Source: JBEIFW01 sp044370695 (GTDB lineage: Bacteria; Actinomycetota; Acidimicrobiia; Acidimicrobiales; Ilumatobacteraceae). From it: 31,190 bases of DNA. Each line of letters opens with the position of its first letter. The first letter of the stretch is position 1. Made by a program: the position numbers and the translations under genes. The stretch is from contig JBILVB010000028.1 in NCBI GenBank assembly GCA_044370695.1, positions 1 through 31,190 of the forward strand. Reading direction: 5' to 3'. Shown here piece by piece: positions 16,606 through 25,219 of this stretch. Below the pieces are notes generated by a model. It did no database searches. It had not been told where the DNA came from and was given only the letters and a program-made list of their open reading frames with translations.

Positions 16606-17979
16606 TCAGCCCGCTCCTGGGGACAAGCGCAGTGCGAACCCGGGTCCGGCCGGCGGGGGGACCGGCAGGGTGACCGTGCATCCCCCGTCGCCCGTGGCGA
16701 CCCACGGCAGGTCGGCGGTGTCGCCGAGGCGGCGGACCGAGCCGCCCGCCGGGGGTGCGACCTCGAGCGTGACCTCCCGACCCGGCGGCGTGCCGAGCAC
16801 GTTGGCGTACACCGTGCCCGGCCGGTCGGGGCGCGAGGTGAACCGCACCTCGTGGCCGTCGCCGGTCCGGCCGGCGCGGCGCACCCACGGTCGCGTGCCG
16901 ACGATCCCTTCGCGGTTGCGCCGGACGTAGCGGCCCAGGGCATGCAGCCGCGAGGCCTGGCTCGCGGGCACCTCGCCCGTCGCCGTGGGCCCGATGTTCA
17001 GCAGCAGGTTGCCTCCGGCCGACACCACGTCGACGAACTGCGCGACGAGATCGTCGGCGCCGAGATGGTCGGCGTCGGTCTCGGTGGCGTTGTACCCGAA
17101 GCTGTGTCCGATGCCCCGGCAGACCTCGAAGGCCCGCTCGGGCCAGGTGCCGTGGCTCGAGTACTCCGGGGTGACGATGTCGGCGTGGGCCGAGCCCGCC
17201 GCCACCCCGAGCACGTCGAACCGATCGTTGACCACCCCGTCGGGTCGGACCCCGTAGAAGTCGGCGATCAGCCGGTTGCCCTGCGCCCGGAACGGGTAGG
17301 CGATGTCGTTCCACAGCACCTCGGTGCCGTACCGGTCGACGAGCTCCCGCCAGTGGGCGTCCACGTAGGCCGAGTACTCCGCCGACTGCGGCACGGCCCG
17401 GATCAGCGCCTCGAACGAGTCGATCGGCAGACCGCCGAAGGTCCAGTCGAGCCCGCCCGAGTAGTAGGTGCCGAACCGGATCCCGGCGGCCCGGCACGCG
17501 TCGGCGAGTTCCCCGACGCAATCGCGCCGCGTCGACCACGACGGGCCCTTGAACGGGTTGGCGGTGCGGCTCGGCCACAGGGTGACCCCGTCGTGGTGCT
17601 TGGTGACGAACACGAGATAGCCGGCCCCGGCCGCAACGGCGAGATCGACCCACTCCGAGGGGTCCCAGTACTCCGTGGCGGCGACGAAGCGCTCGACGAA
17701 CGCGTCGTACGGCACCCCGGCCCACCGCTCGGCGTGGTGCGCGGCGACCGACGAGCCGGGGATCGCGAGCGAGTTCTGGTACCACTCGACGTAGGGCGAC
17801 TCCCGCAGCGCCAGTTCCCACCCACCCCGGGCGGCGAGGGTGAACGGGTCGTCGCTGCGGGGCGCGAACGCCGGGACGGTCGCGGCGGTCCAGTGGACGA
17901 ATATGCCCAGCTTGGCGTCGGCGTACCAATCCGGCAGCGGATGGGTCCGCAGGGACTCGACATCGGCGGTGTAGGCCAC
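16606..17979 (-). CDS. Alpha-L-fucosidase (GH29)
   Basis: 457 residues, GTG start. GH29 enzymes release alpha-L-fucose by a retaining mechanism. Motifs: 'DAKLGIFVHWTAATVP' near the N-terminus, 'VFVTKHHDGVTLWPS' (residues ~123-137), 'FGTYYSGGLDW', nucleophile D225 in 'EVLWNDIAYP', and 'GGNLLLNIGPTATGEVP'; a C-terminal beta domain ends the protein. The general acid/base varies in this family and is not assigned. There is no signal peptide, so the substrate must be imported. It follows galK by 10 bases and converges on the nuclease gene (11-base gap). TAGAAC seven bases upstream may give it a promoter of its own. Confidence 0.93.
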   Translation of the reverse strand: MAYTADVESLRTHPLPDWYADAKLGIFVHWTAATVPAFAPRSDDPFTLAARGGWELALRESPYVEWYQNSLAIPGSSVAAHHAERWAGVPYDAFVERFVAATEYWDPSEWVDLAVAAGAGYLVFVTKHHDGVTLWPSRTANPFKGPSWSTRRDCVGELADACRAAGIRFGTYYSGGLDWTFGGLPIDSFEALIRAVPQSAEYSAYVDAHWRELVDRYGTEVLWNDIAYPFRAQGNRLIADFYGVRPDGVVNDRFDVLGVAAGSAHADIVTPEYSSHGTWPERAFEVCRGIGHSFGYNATETDADHLGADDLVAQFVDVVSAGGNLLLNIGPTATGEVPASQASRLHALGRYVRRNREGIVGTRPWVRRAGRTGDGHEVRFTSRPDRPGTVYANVLGTPPGREVTLEVAPPAGGSVRRLGDTADLPWVATGDGGCTVTLPVPPPAGPGFALRLSPGAG

Positions 17980-17986
17980 GGCGCCG

Positions 17987-17992
17987 GTTCTA
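17987..17992 (-). promoter_or_regulatory. Possible -10 of the fucosidase gene, overlapping the galK stop
   Basis: TAGAAC on the minus strand ends seven bases before GTG 17979. Its TAG is the galK stop codon. The last position is C rather than T, so it is weaker than the TAGCGT sites. Confidence 0.4.
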
Positions 17993-19021
17993 CTCGCCTG
18001 CGGGAGCGTCGCGCACCGATGCGCCGCCGACCGCCCGCACGACCCATCCCTCGCCGGCCAACGCGCCGGGTCGACACAGTGCGACGACGCAACCCCCGAA
18101 CCCGGCCCCCGTGAGCCGGGCGCCGAAGACCCCGGGCCGGGCGCGCAGGCGATCGCAGAGCGCGTCGAGCACGGGGGTCGACACGGCGTAGTCGCCGGCG
18201 AGGCTGACGTGGCTCGCGTCCATCGCCCGACCCGCGCTCACCACGTCACCGGCCGCCAACGCGGCGGCGACCGCCCGCACGCGGGCGTTCTCGGTCACGA
18301 CGTGGCGGGCCCGGGCGCGCACCACCGGGTCGGCGATCCGCTCGACGGCGTCGGGATCGGCGAGCCGCAGAGGGCCGACCTCGGCCTCGGCCGCGGCGCA
18401 CTGGGCCACCCGTTGCGCGTAGGCGGACCCGGCGAGGGTGCGCGCCTGCCCCGAGTGCACCACGACGACCTCGACCTCACCGGGCGGCGGCAGCGGCGAC
18501 GGGGTCACCGACCCGAGGTGACAATCGATCAGCAGGGCAGCCCCGGCGACCCCGGCGCAGGAGGCGAGTTGGTCCATGATCCCCGACGGCACACCGACCG
18601 CGCGGTGTTCGGCCCGCTGGCACAGCCGGGCGAGCGCCAGGGGATCGTCCGAGGGCGCGCCGAGCGCCAGCGCGCAGGCGACTTCGAGCGCAGCCGACGA
18701 CGACAGCCCCGCCCCCACCGGCACCGTCGAGCGCACGACGCCGCGCCAGCCGTGTACCGGACGCACCTCGGCCACCACGGCACCGACGTAGCGGGCCCAG
18801 CTCGGTCGCAGTGCCGACGGGTCGTCGACGTCGATCGGCACCCGCGCCTCGCCTTGCTCCTCGCCGGAGTGCAGGACCACCTCGGCAGCCGCCGACGGTT
18901 CCACGCGCACGACGGTCTCCCGGTCGATCGCCATGGGCAGGACGAGGCCACCGGTGTAGTCCGTGTGGTCCCCGATCAGGTTCACCCGCCCGGGGGCCCG
19001 TGCAACCCGGCTCTCGCTCAT
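17990..19021 (-). CDS. galK: Galactokinase
   Basis: 343 residues, somewhat shorter than the ~380 of E. coli GalK. Galactokinase phosphorylates alpha-D-galactose to galactose 1-phosphate, the entry to the Leloir pathway. GHMP kinase motifs are complete: the galactokinase signature 'GRVNLIGDHTDYTGGLVLP' (residues 11-29), the ATP loop 'PVGAGLSSSAALE' (101-113), 'VPSGIMDQLAS' with the catalytic Asp region, and the C-terminal 'RLTGAGFGGCVVAL'. ATG 19021 overlaps the stop of the alpha-galactosidase gene by four bases, so galactose released by that enzyme would be passed straight to this one. No galT or galE is in the window. Confidence 0.95.
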   Translation of the reverse strand: MSESRVARAPGRVNLIGDHTDYTGGLVLPMAIDRETVVRVEPSAAAEVVLHSGEEQGEARVPIDVDDPSALRPSWARYVGAVVAEVRPVHGWRGVVRSTVPVGAGLSSSAALEVACALALGAPSDDPLALARLCQRAEHRAVGVPSGIMDQLASCAGVAGAALLIDCHLGSVTPSPLPPPGEVEVVVVHSGQARTLAGSAYAQRVAQCAAAEAEVGPLRLADPDAVERIADPVVRARARHVVTENARVRAVAAALAAGDVVSAGRAMDASHVSLAGDYAVSTPVLDALCDRLRARPGVFGARLTGAGFGGCVVALCRPGALAGEGWVVRAVGGASVRDAPAGE

Positions 19022-21189
19022 CCCGCCTCCCCCTGGTGCGACCCGCCCCGGCCGGGCCGGTCGCCGTCCCACGATTCGATCTCGACGAGCAGGCACGACC
19101 CCGGCCCCAGCACCGGCGGCTGGAGGCCGTGCGCGGCCAGTTGCGCGCCCGTCAACGTGACGCCACCGGTCATCCACCGCGGCTCGACGCCCGGCGCAGC
19201 ACCGATCCCGGAGACCCGCCCGGGCAGGGCGACCGGCAGCACCCGGTAGCGACGATCGGGGTCGAGACCGGCGATCCGCAGCGGGGCCGGCACCAGCGAC
19301 GGCGCGGTGGTCAGTTGGACCAGAGCGACGACGGCACGGGACCGGTCGGCGCCGAGCACCCCGTGGGCGAGCGCGTGCGGGTCGGGCCGATCGAAGCGAA
19401 CGACGTCGCCGCCGTGCAGCAGCGGGCGCAGGCGCTTGTGGAGTGCCACGGCCTCGGCGAGCGCAGCGAGCTCGCCGTCGTCGCAACCGAGCAGGTCCCA
19501 CTCGATACCGAACTGTCCGAACAGCGCCGTCACCACACGGAACGCAAGCGGCGCGTGCCGACCCGTCGTGTGCGCGCGCGGCGGGCCGACGTGGACGCCG
19601 AGCAGTTCGGGCGGGAGCAGCGTCGTGGCCCAGCGCTGGATGACCTGACGCTCGAACGGGTCGTTGCAGTCCGAGGTCCAGACCCGCTCGGCACGCTCCA
19701 GGATGCCGAGATCGATCCGCCCGCCCCCCGAGGCGCACGATTCGAACTCGACCCCCGGGTGGCGGGCCCGCAGCTCGTCGAGCAGGCGGTACACGGCGAG
19801 CGTCTGCGCCCGGCTGCCGGCCCGACCGCTCGCACCCGAACCTTGGGCGTGGTCGCGGTTCATGTCCCACTTGACGAAGGCGATCGCGTGGTCGCCCAAA
19901 AGTGCGTCGAGCCGGTCGCGGACCTCGGCGTATGCATCGGCGCGGGCGAGGTCGACGACGAGTTGGTGCCGACCGGTGACCGGCGGGTAGCCGGGGGTGG
20001 CGAGCACCCAGTCGGGGTGCGCTCGGTACAGCTCGCTGTCGGGGTTGACCATCTCCGGCTCGACCCAGATGCCGAACTCCATCCCGAGCGTCCGGACGTG
20101 GTCGATCAGCGGGCCGAGACCGTCGGGATGGGCGTTGGGCGAAACGACCCAGTCGCCGAGGCCCGCACGGTCGCTGCGCCGGCCGCCGAACCAGCCGTCG
20201 TCGAGCACGAACCGCTCGGCGCCGACGGCGGCCGCCCGCTGCGCCAACGCCCACAGCCGGTCCCGGTCGTGGTCGAAGTACACCGCCTCCCAGGTGTTGC
20301 AGACAACCGGACGCGCCGATCGGGGATGGACGGGACGGGCACGCACGTACCGGTGGAACCGTTGCGAGGCCGGCGTCAGGCCGGCCTCGGCGTAGCTCGC
20401 CAGCACCCAGGGGGTCGTGTGCGTGGCCCCGGGGGCGAGCTCCACCTCACCGGGGTGGAGCAGCTCGCCCGCCTGGACGTACCGCCGCCCGTCGGCGGCC
20501 ATGGCCTCGGCCCGCACGACGGCGTTACCGCTCCACGCGAGGTGCACCCCCCACACCTCGCCGGTCTGCTCCCCGAAACCGGAGGTACCGGCCCACACGA
20601 GCGGGAGCTGGTCGTGGGAGGTACGACCCCGACGGTGTTCGACCACGATCGCGCCGGTGTCCCAGCTCCGCCGCCGGGGATGGAACTCCCGGCACCAGCG
20701 CCCGTCGAAGGTCACCAGCTCGACGGCGTGGGCCGGCAGGGCGAGCGTGACGGTGAGCTCGTCGAGCAGGTACTCGTGCGGCCCGTGATTGGTCAGCGCC
20801 ACCCGACCGCCCAGCACACCGTCCGGCGAAAGGGTCACCTCGGTGCGCAACCCGAGACCGGCCACCGAGTCGGCGGCGTCGACCGTCACCGCGGCATCCG
20901 TGCACTGCCACGAGACGGTCGAGAACCGGGGCGCCCAGGCCGTGCCGTCCGCCCGCCGGCCGACCAGCCCCGGGTGGCCCGGGAACCCCGACCCGTGCTC
21001 GGGCACCATGCTCAGGGCCGCAACGGCGTCCAGGGAGCCGCCGGGTACGGGCCGCCCGAGCGCCGCCGCAGAACCGGCGAGGTCCGACCCGGCGCCGAGC
21101 GTGCGGCCCCAGTGCAGCACCGTCGGCGCCCCGGTGCCCACGTCGAGCACGACGGCGACCCCACCGCGTTCGAGCAGGACGGGGGTCAC
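19018..21189 (-). CDS. Alpha-galactosidase (GH36)
   Basis: 723 residues from GTG 21189. GH36 enzymes hydrolyse terminal alpha-galactosyl residues, as in raffinose-family sugars. An N-terminal beta-supersandwich precedes the barrel; barrel motifs are 'VVCNTWEAVYFDHD', 'ERFVLDDGWFGGRRSD', 'GMEFGIWVEPEMVNPDSELYR', nucleophile D442 in 'KWDMNRD' and acid/base D507 in 'SDCNDP', with 'FESCASGGGRIDLGIL' between them. There is no signal peptide, so it is cytosolic and needs a transporter that is not in view. The frame is open upstream to 21303, but that part overlaps the ferredoxin gene and lacks homology; GTG 21189 lies 13 bases after the ferredoxin stop. Confidence 0.95.
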   Translation of the reverse strand: MTPVLLERGGVAVVLDVGTGAPTVLHWGRTLGAGSDLAGSAAALGRPVPGGSLDAVAALSMVPEHGSGFPGHPGLVGRRADGTAWAPRFSTVSWQCTDAAVTVDAADSVAGLGLRTEVTLSPDGVLGGRVALTNHGPHEYLLDELTVTLALPAHAVELVTFDGRWCREFHPRRRSWDTGAIVVEHRRGRTSHDQLPLVWAGTSGFGEQTGEVWGVHLAWSGNAVVRAEAMAADGRRYVQAGELLHPGEVELAPGATHTTPWVLASYAEAGLTPASQRFHRYVRARPVHPRSARPVVCNTWEAVYFDHDRDRLWALAQRAAAVGAERFVLDDGWFGGRRSDRAGLGDWVVSPNAHPDGLGPLIDHVRTLGMEFGIWVEPEMVNPDSELYRAHPDWVLATPGYPPVTGRHQLVVDLARADAYAEVRDRLDALLGDHAIAFVKWDMNRDHAQGSGASGRAGSRAQTLAVYRLLDELRARHPGVEFESCASGGGRIDLGILERAERVWTSDCNDPFERQVIQRWATTLLPPELLGVHVGPPRAHTTGRHAPLAFRVVTALFGQFGIEWDLLGCDDGELAALAEAVALHKRLRPLLHGGDVVRFDRPDPHALAHGVLGADRSRAVVALVQLTTAPSLVPAPLRIAGLDPDRRYRVLPVALPGRVSGIGAAPGVEPRWMTGGVTLTGAQLAAHGLQPPVLGPGSCLLVEIESWDGDRPGRGGSHQGEAG

Positions 21190-21202
21190 GGCGGTCGCTC
21201 GA

Positions 21203-21439
21203 TCACTCCAGCTCGATGAAGATGCACTCGCCCGGGCAATCCTCCGCTGCGAGCACCGCACCGGGATGGAGGCGCTCCGGTACCCACGCCAGGCTGCCGG
21301 CACCGCCCGGGTCGTTCAACACGACCCCGCCCTGGCACACGTACGCGATGCCGTCCTCGAGCAGGGTGAACACGTCGGGGCAATGGTCCTCGCACAGGCC
21401 GTCGCCCGTGCACAGGTCTTGGTCGATCCAGACGTGCAT
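21203..21439 (-). CDS. Small ferredoxin, probably [3Fe-4S] type
   Basis: 78 residues. 'IDQDLCTGDGLCEDHCPDVFTLLEDG' at the N-terminus and 'AAEDCPGECIFIE' at the C-terminus give C10-x5-C16 plus C68-P, the ligand pattern of single-cluster actinobacterial ferredoxins that feed cytochromes P450 and similar oxygenases. Extra cysteines C20, C35 and C72 leave open a 4Fe-4S cluster. A ~30-residue insertion sits between the two cluster halves. It is the first gene of the leftward sugar run, 13 bases before the alpha-galactosidase gene, and no P450 or ferredoxin reductase is nearby, so its redox partner is unknown. Confidence 0.88.
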   Translation of the reverse strand: MHVWIDQDLCTGDGLCEDHCPDVFTLLEDGIAYVCQGGVVLNDPGGAGSLAWVPERLHPGAVLAAEDCPGECIFIELE

Positions 21440-21448
21440 GCCGACCGG

Positions 21449-21454
21449 ACGCTA
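21449..21454 (-). promoter_or_regulatory. -10 element of the ferredoxin/galactosidase run
   Basis: TAGCGT on the minus strand ends nine bases before ATG 21439. The spacing is slightly long for a fully leaderless start. It would serve ferredoxin, alpha-galactosidase and galK. The rest of the 21440-21547 gap shows no convincing motif for the divergent gene. Confidence 0.5.
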
Positions 21455-21547
21455 CCGAGCCGATCGGGACGACGGCGGGCCGGACCCCTGAGCAAGCCTT
21501 GAACCAACCCTGCTCACGACGACCGGGCCCCGGGCCGATGGATCCGC

Positions 21548-22171
21548 ATGCGTGTTCAGGACCTGGTGGTCATCCAGCACGACGGCGTCATGCGGCTGTC
21601 GTTCCATCCGCGGATCACGGTCTGTGCCGGCCTGCAGCCGAACGAGCGGGACAACATGGTCGAGCTCGTGCACCGGTCGATGCTCGGCGCGCTCGACCAG
21701 GCCGAGCTGCGGTATCAGGACGGCCTCGGCCGGACCCTGCTGGTGCGCCGCAGCGGAGGCCGCCGCCGGGTGAACGTGCTCGACCAGGCCGGCACCGCCG
21801 ACGCCACGACACCCGGGCCCGAGGACCTGCCGCGCGTGACCCACATCACCGCCCGGGAGCTCGGCACGCTGCGCGCACCGGCCGACGGACCGAACGACCG
21901 GCCGAGCCTGCCGTTGCTCGTCGAGCGGTTGATCGGCTGGTTGGGCCGGGCCCGCAACGGCGGGAGCCGCGGGAACCCGTCGCTCGCGATCCTCAACGAG
22001 CCGCTCCTGGGCCTCACCGGCCAGGAGACCTGGGACCTCCTCGACGCCGTCGAGCGCTTGTCCGCTGCGGTGCAGGTCGTCTACCTGACCAACGACCTGC
22101 ACGTGTCGGCCTGGGCGAACGAACGGATCAAGACCGGGGCGGTCCACCTGTTCGACACCATCGCCGTCTGA
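21548..22171 (+). CDS. Degenerate ABC/SMC-like ATPase domain protein
   Basis: 207 residues. The layout is that of a minimal RecF/SMC-type ABC ATPase head: 'MRVQDLVVIQHDGVMRLSFHPRITVCAGLQPNERDNMVELV' sits where strand 1, the Walker A loop and helix 1 belong, and 'PSLAILNEPLLGLTGQETWDLLDAVERLSAAVQVVYLTND' matches Walker B, D-loop and H-loop. Key residues are lost: no GxxGxGKS, Walker B Asp is Asn ('AILNEP'), and the switch His is Asn ('YLTND' for 'YLTHD'). ATP hydrolysis is therefore unlikely; a structural or regulatory role is possible. It precedes the S9 peptidase, which has its own promoter. No clear promoter or Shine-Dalgarno was found for this gene. Confidence 0.7.
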   Translation: MRVQDLVVIQHDGVMRLSFHPRITVCAGLQPNERDNMVELVHRSMLGALDQAELRYQDGLGRTLLVRRSGGRRRVNVLDQAGTADATTPGPEDLPRVTHITARELGTLRAPADGPNDRPSLPLLVERLIGWLGRARNGGSRGNPSLAILNEPLLGLTGQETWDLLDAVERLSAAVQVVYLTNDLHVSAWANERIKTGAVHLFDTIAV

Positions 22172-22219
22172 CCCTCGGCCCGGTGCCGACGCAGCGCCGC
22201 CGCCCGTCGGCGGTGCCGG

Positions 22220-22225
22220 TAGCGT
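22220..22225 (+). promoter_or_regulatory. -10 element of the S9 peptidase gene (leaderless type)
   Basis: TAGCGT ends seven bases before ATG 22233. It lies in the 61-base gap after the ATPase-like gene. Confidence 0.7.
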
Positions 22226-22232
22226 CGGCGGG

Positions 22233-24305
22233 ATGCCCGCCCCGCCGCCTCGGGCCAAGCGTGTTCCGACGACCTCCGTGCGCCACGGGCGTTCCGTCGT
22301 CGACGAATACGCCTGGCTGCGGGACCGGGACGACCCCGACACCCTCGCCTACCTGCGCGCCGAGAACGACTGGGCCGATCGGTGGTTCGCGCCGCTCGAG
22401 GCGCTCCGCGAGACCATCGTCGAGGAGCTCCGGACCCGCGTCGTCGAAGACGACACGTCGGTGCCGGTCGTGCGAGGCGCCTTCGCGTACCGGGAACGCA
22501 CGGAGCGGGGTCGGGAGTACCCGATCTGGGAACGCTGGCCCGTCGAGGTCGGCGAGAGCGGCGCGGCGGTGATCCTCGACGAGAACCGGGAGGCCGAAGG
22601 GCACGAGTTCTTCGCGGTCGGCGCGTGCGTGTTGAGCCCATCCCAGGACCTGCTGGCCTGGTCGAGGGACGTGACCGGCGACGAGCACTACGAGCTGTGG
22701 GTGCGCGACCTTCGCACCGGAGCCGACACCGCCGACCGCATCACCGGCACCGCACCGGCGGTCGCGTGGATCGACGACGAGCACCTGCTGTACTGCCGGC
22801 TCGACCATGCCGAGCGCCCGTTCCAGGTGTGGCGGCACCGCCTCGGGACCGATCCCGACGCCGACGTGCTCGTCCACGTCGAGCCCGACGAGCGGTTCCA
22901 CCTCGACCTCGAACGGACCCGCAGCGGCGCCTACGTGGTCGTGTCCGCACAGAGCCGGACCACGAGCGAGGTCCACCTCCTGCGGACCGACCGGCCGGAC
23001 GGTCCGCTGGCGCTCGTCGAGCCGCGACGACCTGGCCACGAGTACGCCGTCGACCACTGGGTGGGCGACGATCCTGCGGGCTGCCTCGTCGTGCTGACCA
23101 ACGACGCAGGCGCCGAGGACTTCGCGGTGATGCTGGCCCCGGTCGACGAGCCGGGCTGCGGCGCATGGCGCACCCTCGTTCCCCACCGACCCGGCCGTCG
23201 GATCCTCGACGTCGAGGCCTTCGCCGGCCATCTCGTGCTGTCCGAATGGGACGGCGGGCTCCCGAGCCTGCGGGTGATCGCCGCCGACGGCACCGAGCGC
23301 CGCATCGAACCCGACGAACCGGTCGGGGGCGTCGAGCCCGGACCGAACCCGGAGTGGACCTCCCGCACCGTGCGGTACGAGTTCGAGTCCTACCGGTCGC
23401 CACCGTGCACGATCGATCTCGACCTCGCCTCCGGGGACCGCACGGTGCGCAAGCGGATGCCGGTCGGCGGTGCGTACGACCCCGACGCGTACCGCAGCGA
23501 GCGTCGTTGGGTCACGGCAGCCGACGGCGCACGGATCCCCGTCGACGTGGTGCGGCACCGGGACACCCCGATCGACGGCACGGCGCCGCTGGTCGTCCAC
23601 GGGTACGGCGCCTACGAAGTGGCGCTCGCACCCTGGTTCTCCCATCACCGCCTCTCCTTGTACGACCGGGGGGTGATCGGCGCATTCGCGCACGTCCGGG
23701 GCGGCGGCGAGATGGGGCGGCGCTGGTATCTCGAGGGCCGGTGCCGGGCCAAGCCCAACACGTTCGCCGACACCATCGCCGTCGTCGAGGACCTCGTCGC
23801 CGCGGGCTACGGCGCGCCCGGCCGCGTGGCGCTCTGGGGCGGCTCCGCCGGCGGCCTCCTCGTCGGCGCCACGGTCGCGCAGCGACCCGAGCTGTTCGCC
23901 GCCGCCGTGGCCGAAGTGCCCTTCGTCGACGTGGTCAACACCCTGTCGGACCCGACGCTCCCGCTCACCGTGAACGAGTGGGAGGAGTGGGGGAACCCGG
24001 CCGATCCCGAGGACGAGGCGGTCCTGGCGTCCTACACCCCGTACGAGAACGTGCGGGGTGTGCCCTACCCGGCGATGCTCGTCACCGGGGGGTGGCACGA
24101 CCCGCGGGTCTCGTTCCACGAGCCTGCGAAGTGGGTGGCGCGCCTGCGCGCCACGGTGCCCGACGGCGGCGCCGACCCGGATCGGCCCATCCTCCTCGTC
24201 ACCGAACTCGGCGCCGGTCACGCCGGACCGTCCGGCCGGTACGGGGCATGGCGGGACCTCGCCCGACAGTTGGCGTTCGTGCTCCGAGCGCTCCGCGTGG
24301 CCTGA
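22233..24305 (+). CDS. S9A family oligopeptidase (oligopeptidase B-like)
   Basis: 690 residues, the usual length for oligopeptidase B. These serine peptidases cut short peptides, in PtrB after Arg or Lys, in the cytosol. The N-terminus 'VDEYAWLRDRDDPDTLAYLRAEN' is a family hallmark; residues ~70-410 form the beta-propeller that screens substrates; the C-terminal hydrolase domain has 'VHGYGAYE', nucleophile S538 in 'GGSAGG', D623 in 'GGWHDPRV' and H663 in 'GAGHAGPSGRY', so the triad is complete. 'PTLPLTVNEWEEWGNP' is also typical. It has no signal peptide. The P1 specificity of PtrB is not proven by sequence alone. Confidence 0.94.
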   Translation: MPAPPPRAKRVPTTSVRHGRSVVDEYAWLRDRDDPDTLAYLRAENDWADRWFAPLEALRETIVEELRTRVVEDDTSVPVVRGAFAYRERTERGREYPIWERWPVEVGESGAAVILDENREAEGHEFFAVGACVLSPSQDLLAWSRDVTGDEHYELWVRDLRTGADTADRITGTAPAVAWIDDEHLLYCRLDHAERPFQVWRHRLGTDPDADVLVHVEPDERFHLDLERTRSGAYVVVSAQSRTTSEVHLLRTDRPDGPLALVEPRRPGHEYAVDHWVGDDPAGCLVVLTNDAGAEDFAVMLAPVDEPGCGAWRTLVPHRPGRRILDVEAFAGHLVLSEWDGGLPSLRVIAADGTERRIEPDEPVGGVEPGPNPEWTSRTVRYEFESYRSPPCTIDLDLASGDRTVRKRMPVGGAYDPDAYRSERRWVTAADGARIPVDVVRHRDTPIDGTAPLVVHGYGAYEVALAPWFSHHRLSLYDRGVIGAFAHVRGGGEMGRRWYLEGRCRAKPNTFADTIAVVEDLVAAGYGAPGRVALWGGSAGGLLVGATVAQRPELFAAAVAEVPFVDVVNTLSDPTLPLTVNEWEEWGNPADPEDEAVLASYTPYENVRGVPYPAMLVTGGWHDPRVSFHEPAKWVARLRATVPDGGADPDRPILLVTELGAGHAGPSGRYGAWRDLARQLAFVLRALRVA

Positions 24306-24341
24306 GGGCACCCCAGCGGCCCGAGGCCGGCCCGGAGCGGA

Positions 24342-24719
24342 TCAGGCGAGCGCCGCCACCACCCCGAGCGCGAGCAGCGCCCCATTGCGGGCCAGGGTCC
24401 AGGCGCTGATCGGACGCGCCGACCACCGCCCGAAGCACGCACACACCGGGCGGCGGCCGCGGTGCAGCGCTCGCGCCACGAGGGCGCTGAACGTCACGAG
24501 CAGCGCAACGGCGCCCCACGCCGGCACCGGGCGGGCGATCCCGGCCACGAGGAACGCCGCAAGGGCCAGTTCGACGACGGGCACCGGGCGGGCCAGCCAG
24601 CGGGGTACGCCGAGAGCGACCGCATCCGCCGTCCACGTCGGCGCCGCCAGCTTGGTGACGGCGGCGACCGCGAACACCGCGCCGAGCGCGACCGACGCGG
24701 CGCCGCCGACGACGGTCAA
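24342..24719 (-). CDS. MauE/DoxX-like membrane protein
   Basis: 125 residues with four predicted membrane helices and the short loop 'RPVCACFGRWS' holding C-x-C-F-G, the mark of MauE-like proteins. MauE helps form or export disulfides for methylamine dehydrogenase; related actinobacterial proteins sit beside thioredoxin-like partners and are thought to handle redox across the membrane. No mau genes are near, so methylamine use is not implied. Its ATG overlaps the flavin reductase stop by four bases. The 36-base gap to the convergent S9 peptidase gene holds no clear terminator. Confidence 0.8.
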   Translation of the reverse strand: MTVVGGAASVALGAVFAVAAVTKLAAPTWTADAVALGVPRWLARPVPVVELALAAFLVAGIARPVPAWGAVALLVTFSALVARALHRGRRPVCACFGRWSARPISAWTLARNGALLALGVVAALA

Positions 24720-25207
24720 CCGGCGAACCCGCCGACCTTGCCCCGGAAGAAGATCATCGGGTCCATCCGGTCGACGGAGTCGAGTGCGACCACCCGTCCG
24801 AGCACGAACCAGTGGTCACCGGCATCCATCACCCCGTCGATCCGGCAGTCGATCCAGGCGAGCGCACCGTCCAGGCGCGGCGAATGCGTGACGTCCGCCG
24901 GGGACCAGGCGACACCGTCGAACTTGTCGTCGCGCTCCTTCGCGAACCGCCAACACAACTCGGCCTGATCGGACGCCAGCACGTTCACGCAGAACGCACC
25001 CGACCGCTCGATGCCCGGCCAGGACGAGGAACCCTTGGCGGGCAGGAAACCGACCAGCGGCGGCTCGAGCGAGACCGAGGTGAACGACCCGATCGTGAAC
25101 CCCGCGGGACCCGTGTCGGTCGCCGCGGTCACGACGGTGACCCCGGTCGGGAAATGCCCGAGAACCTGACGGAACCGAGCGGGGTCGATCGCAGCGTCGT
25201 GCGGCAT
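24716..25207 (-). CDS. Flavin reductase family protein
   Basis: 163 residues, an FMN-binding split-barrel protein of the HpaC/flavin reductase-like family. Marks: 'FRQVLGHFPTGVTVVTA' at the start, 'GFTIGSFTSVSLEPPLVGFLPAKGSSSWPGIERSGAFCVNVL' (flavin site), and the C-terminal 'GDHWFVLGRVVALD'. Such enzymes reduce free flavin with NAD(P)H for two-component monooxygenases or act on small substrates. The obvious oxygenase partner is absent; the LLM enzyme ~9 kb away is only a speculative one. TAAGGT ends six bases before ATG 25207. Confidence 0.9.
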   Translation of the reverse strand: MPHDAAIDPARFRQVLGHFPTGVTVVTAATDTGPAGFTIGSFTSVSLEPPLVGFLPAKGSSSWPGIERSGAFCVNVLASDQAELCWRFAKERDDKFDGVAWSPADVTHSPRLDGALAWIDCRIDGVMDAGDHWFVLGRVVALDSVDRMDPMIFFRGKVGGFAG

Positions 25208-25213
25208 GCGCCG

Positions 25214-25219
25214 ACCTTA
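25214..25219 (-). promoter_or_regulatory. -10 element of the flavin reductase gene, overlapping the MBL stop
   Basis: TAAGGT on the minus strand ends six bases before ATG 25207. Its TAA is the stop codon of the MBL gene (25217-25219). Confidence 0.6.

Noticed and set aside
24342..24719. A methylamine utilisation locus, from the MauE-like protein
   Set aside because: No mauA, mauB or other mau genes are nearby; the protein sits in an unrelated pair with a flavin reductase.
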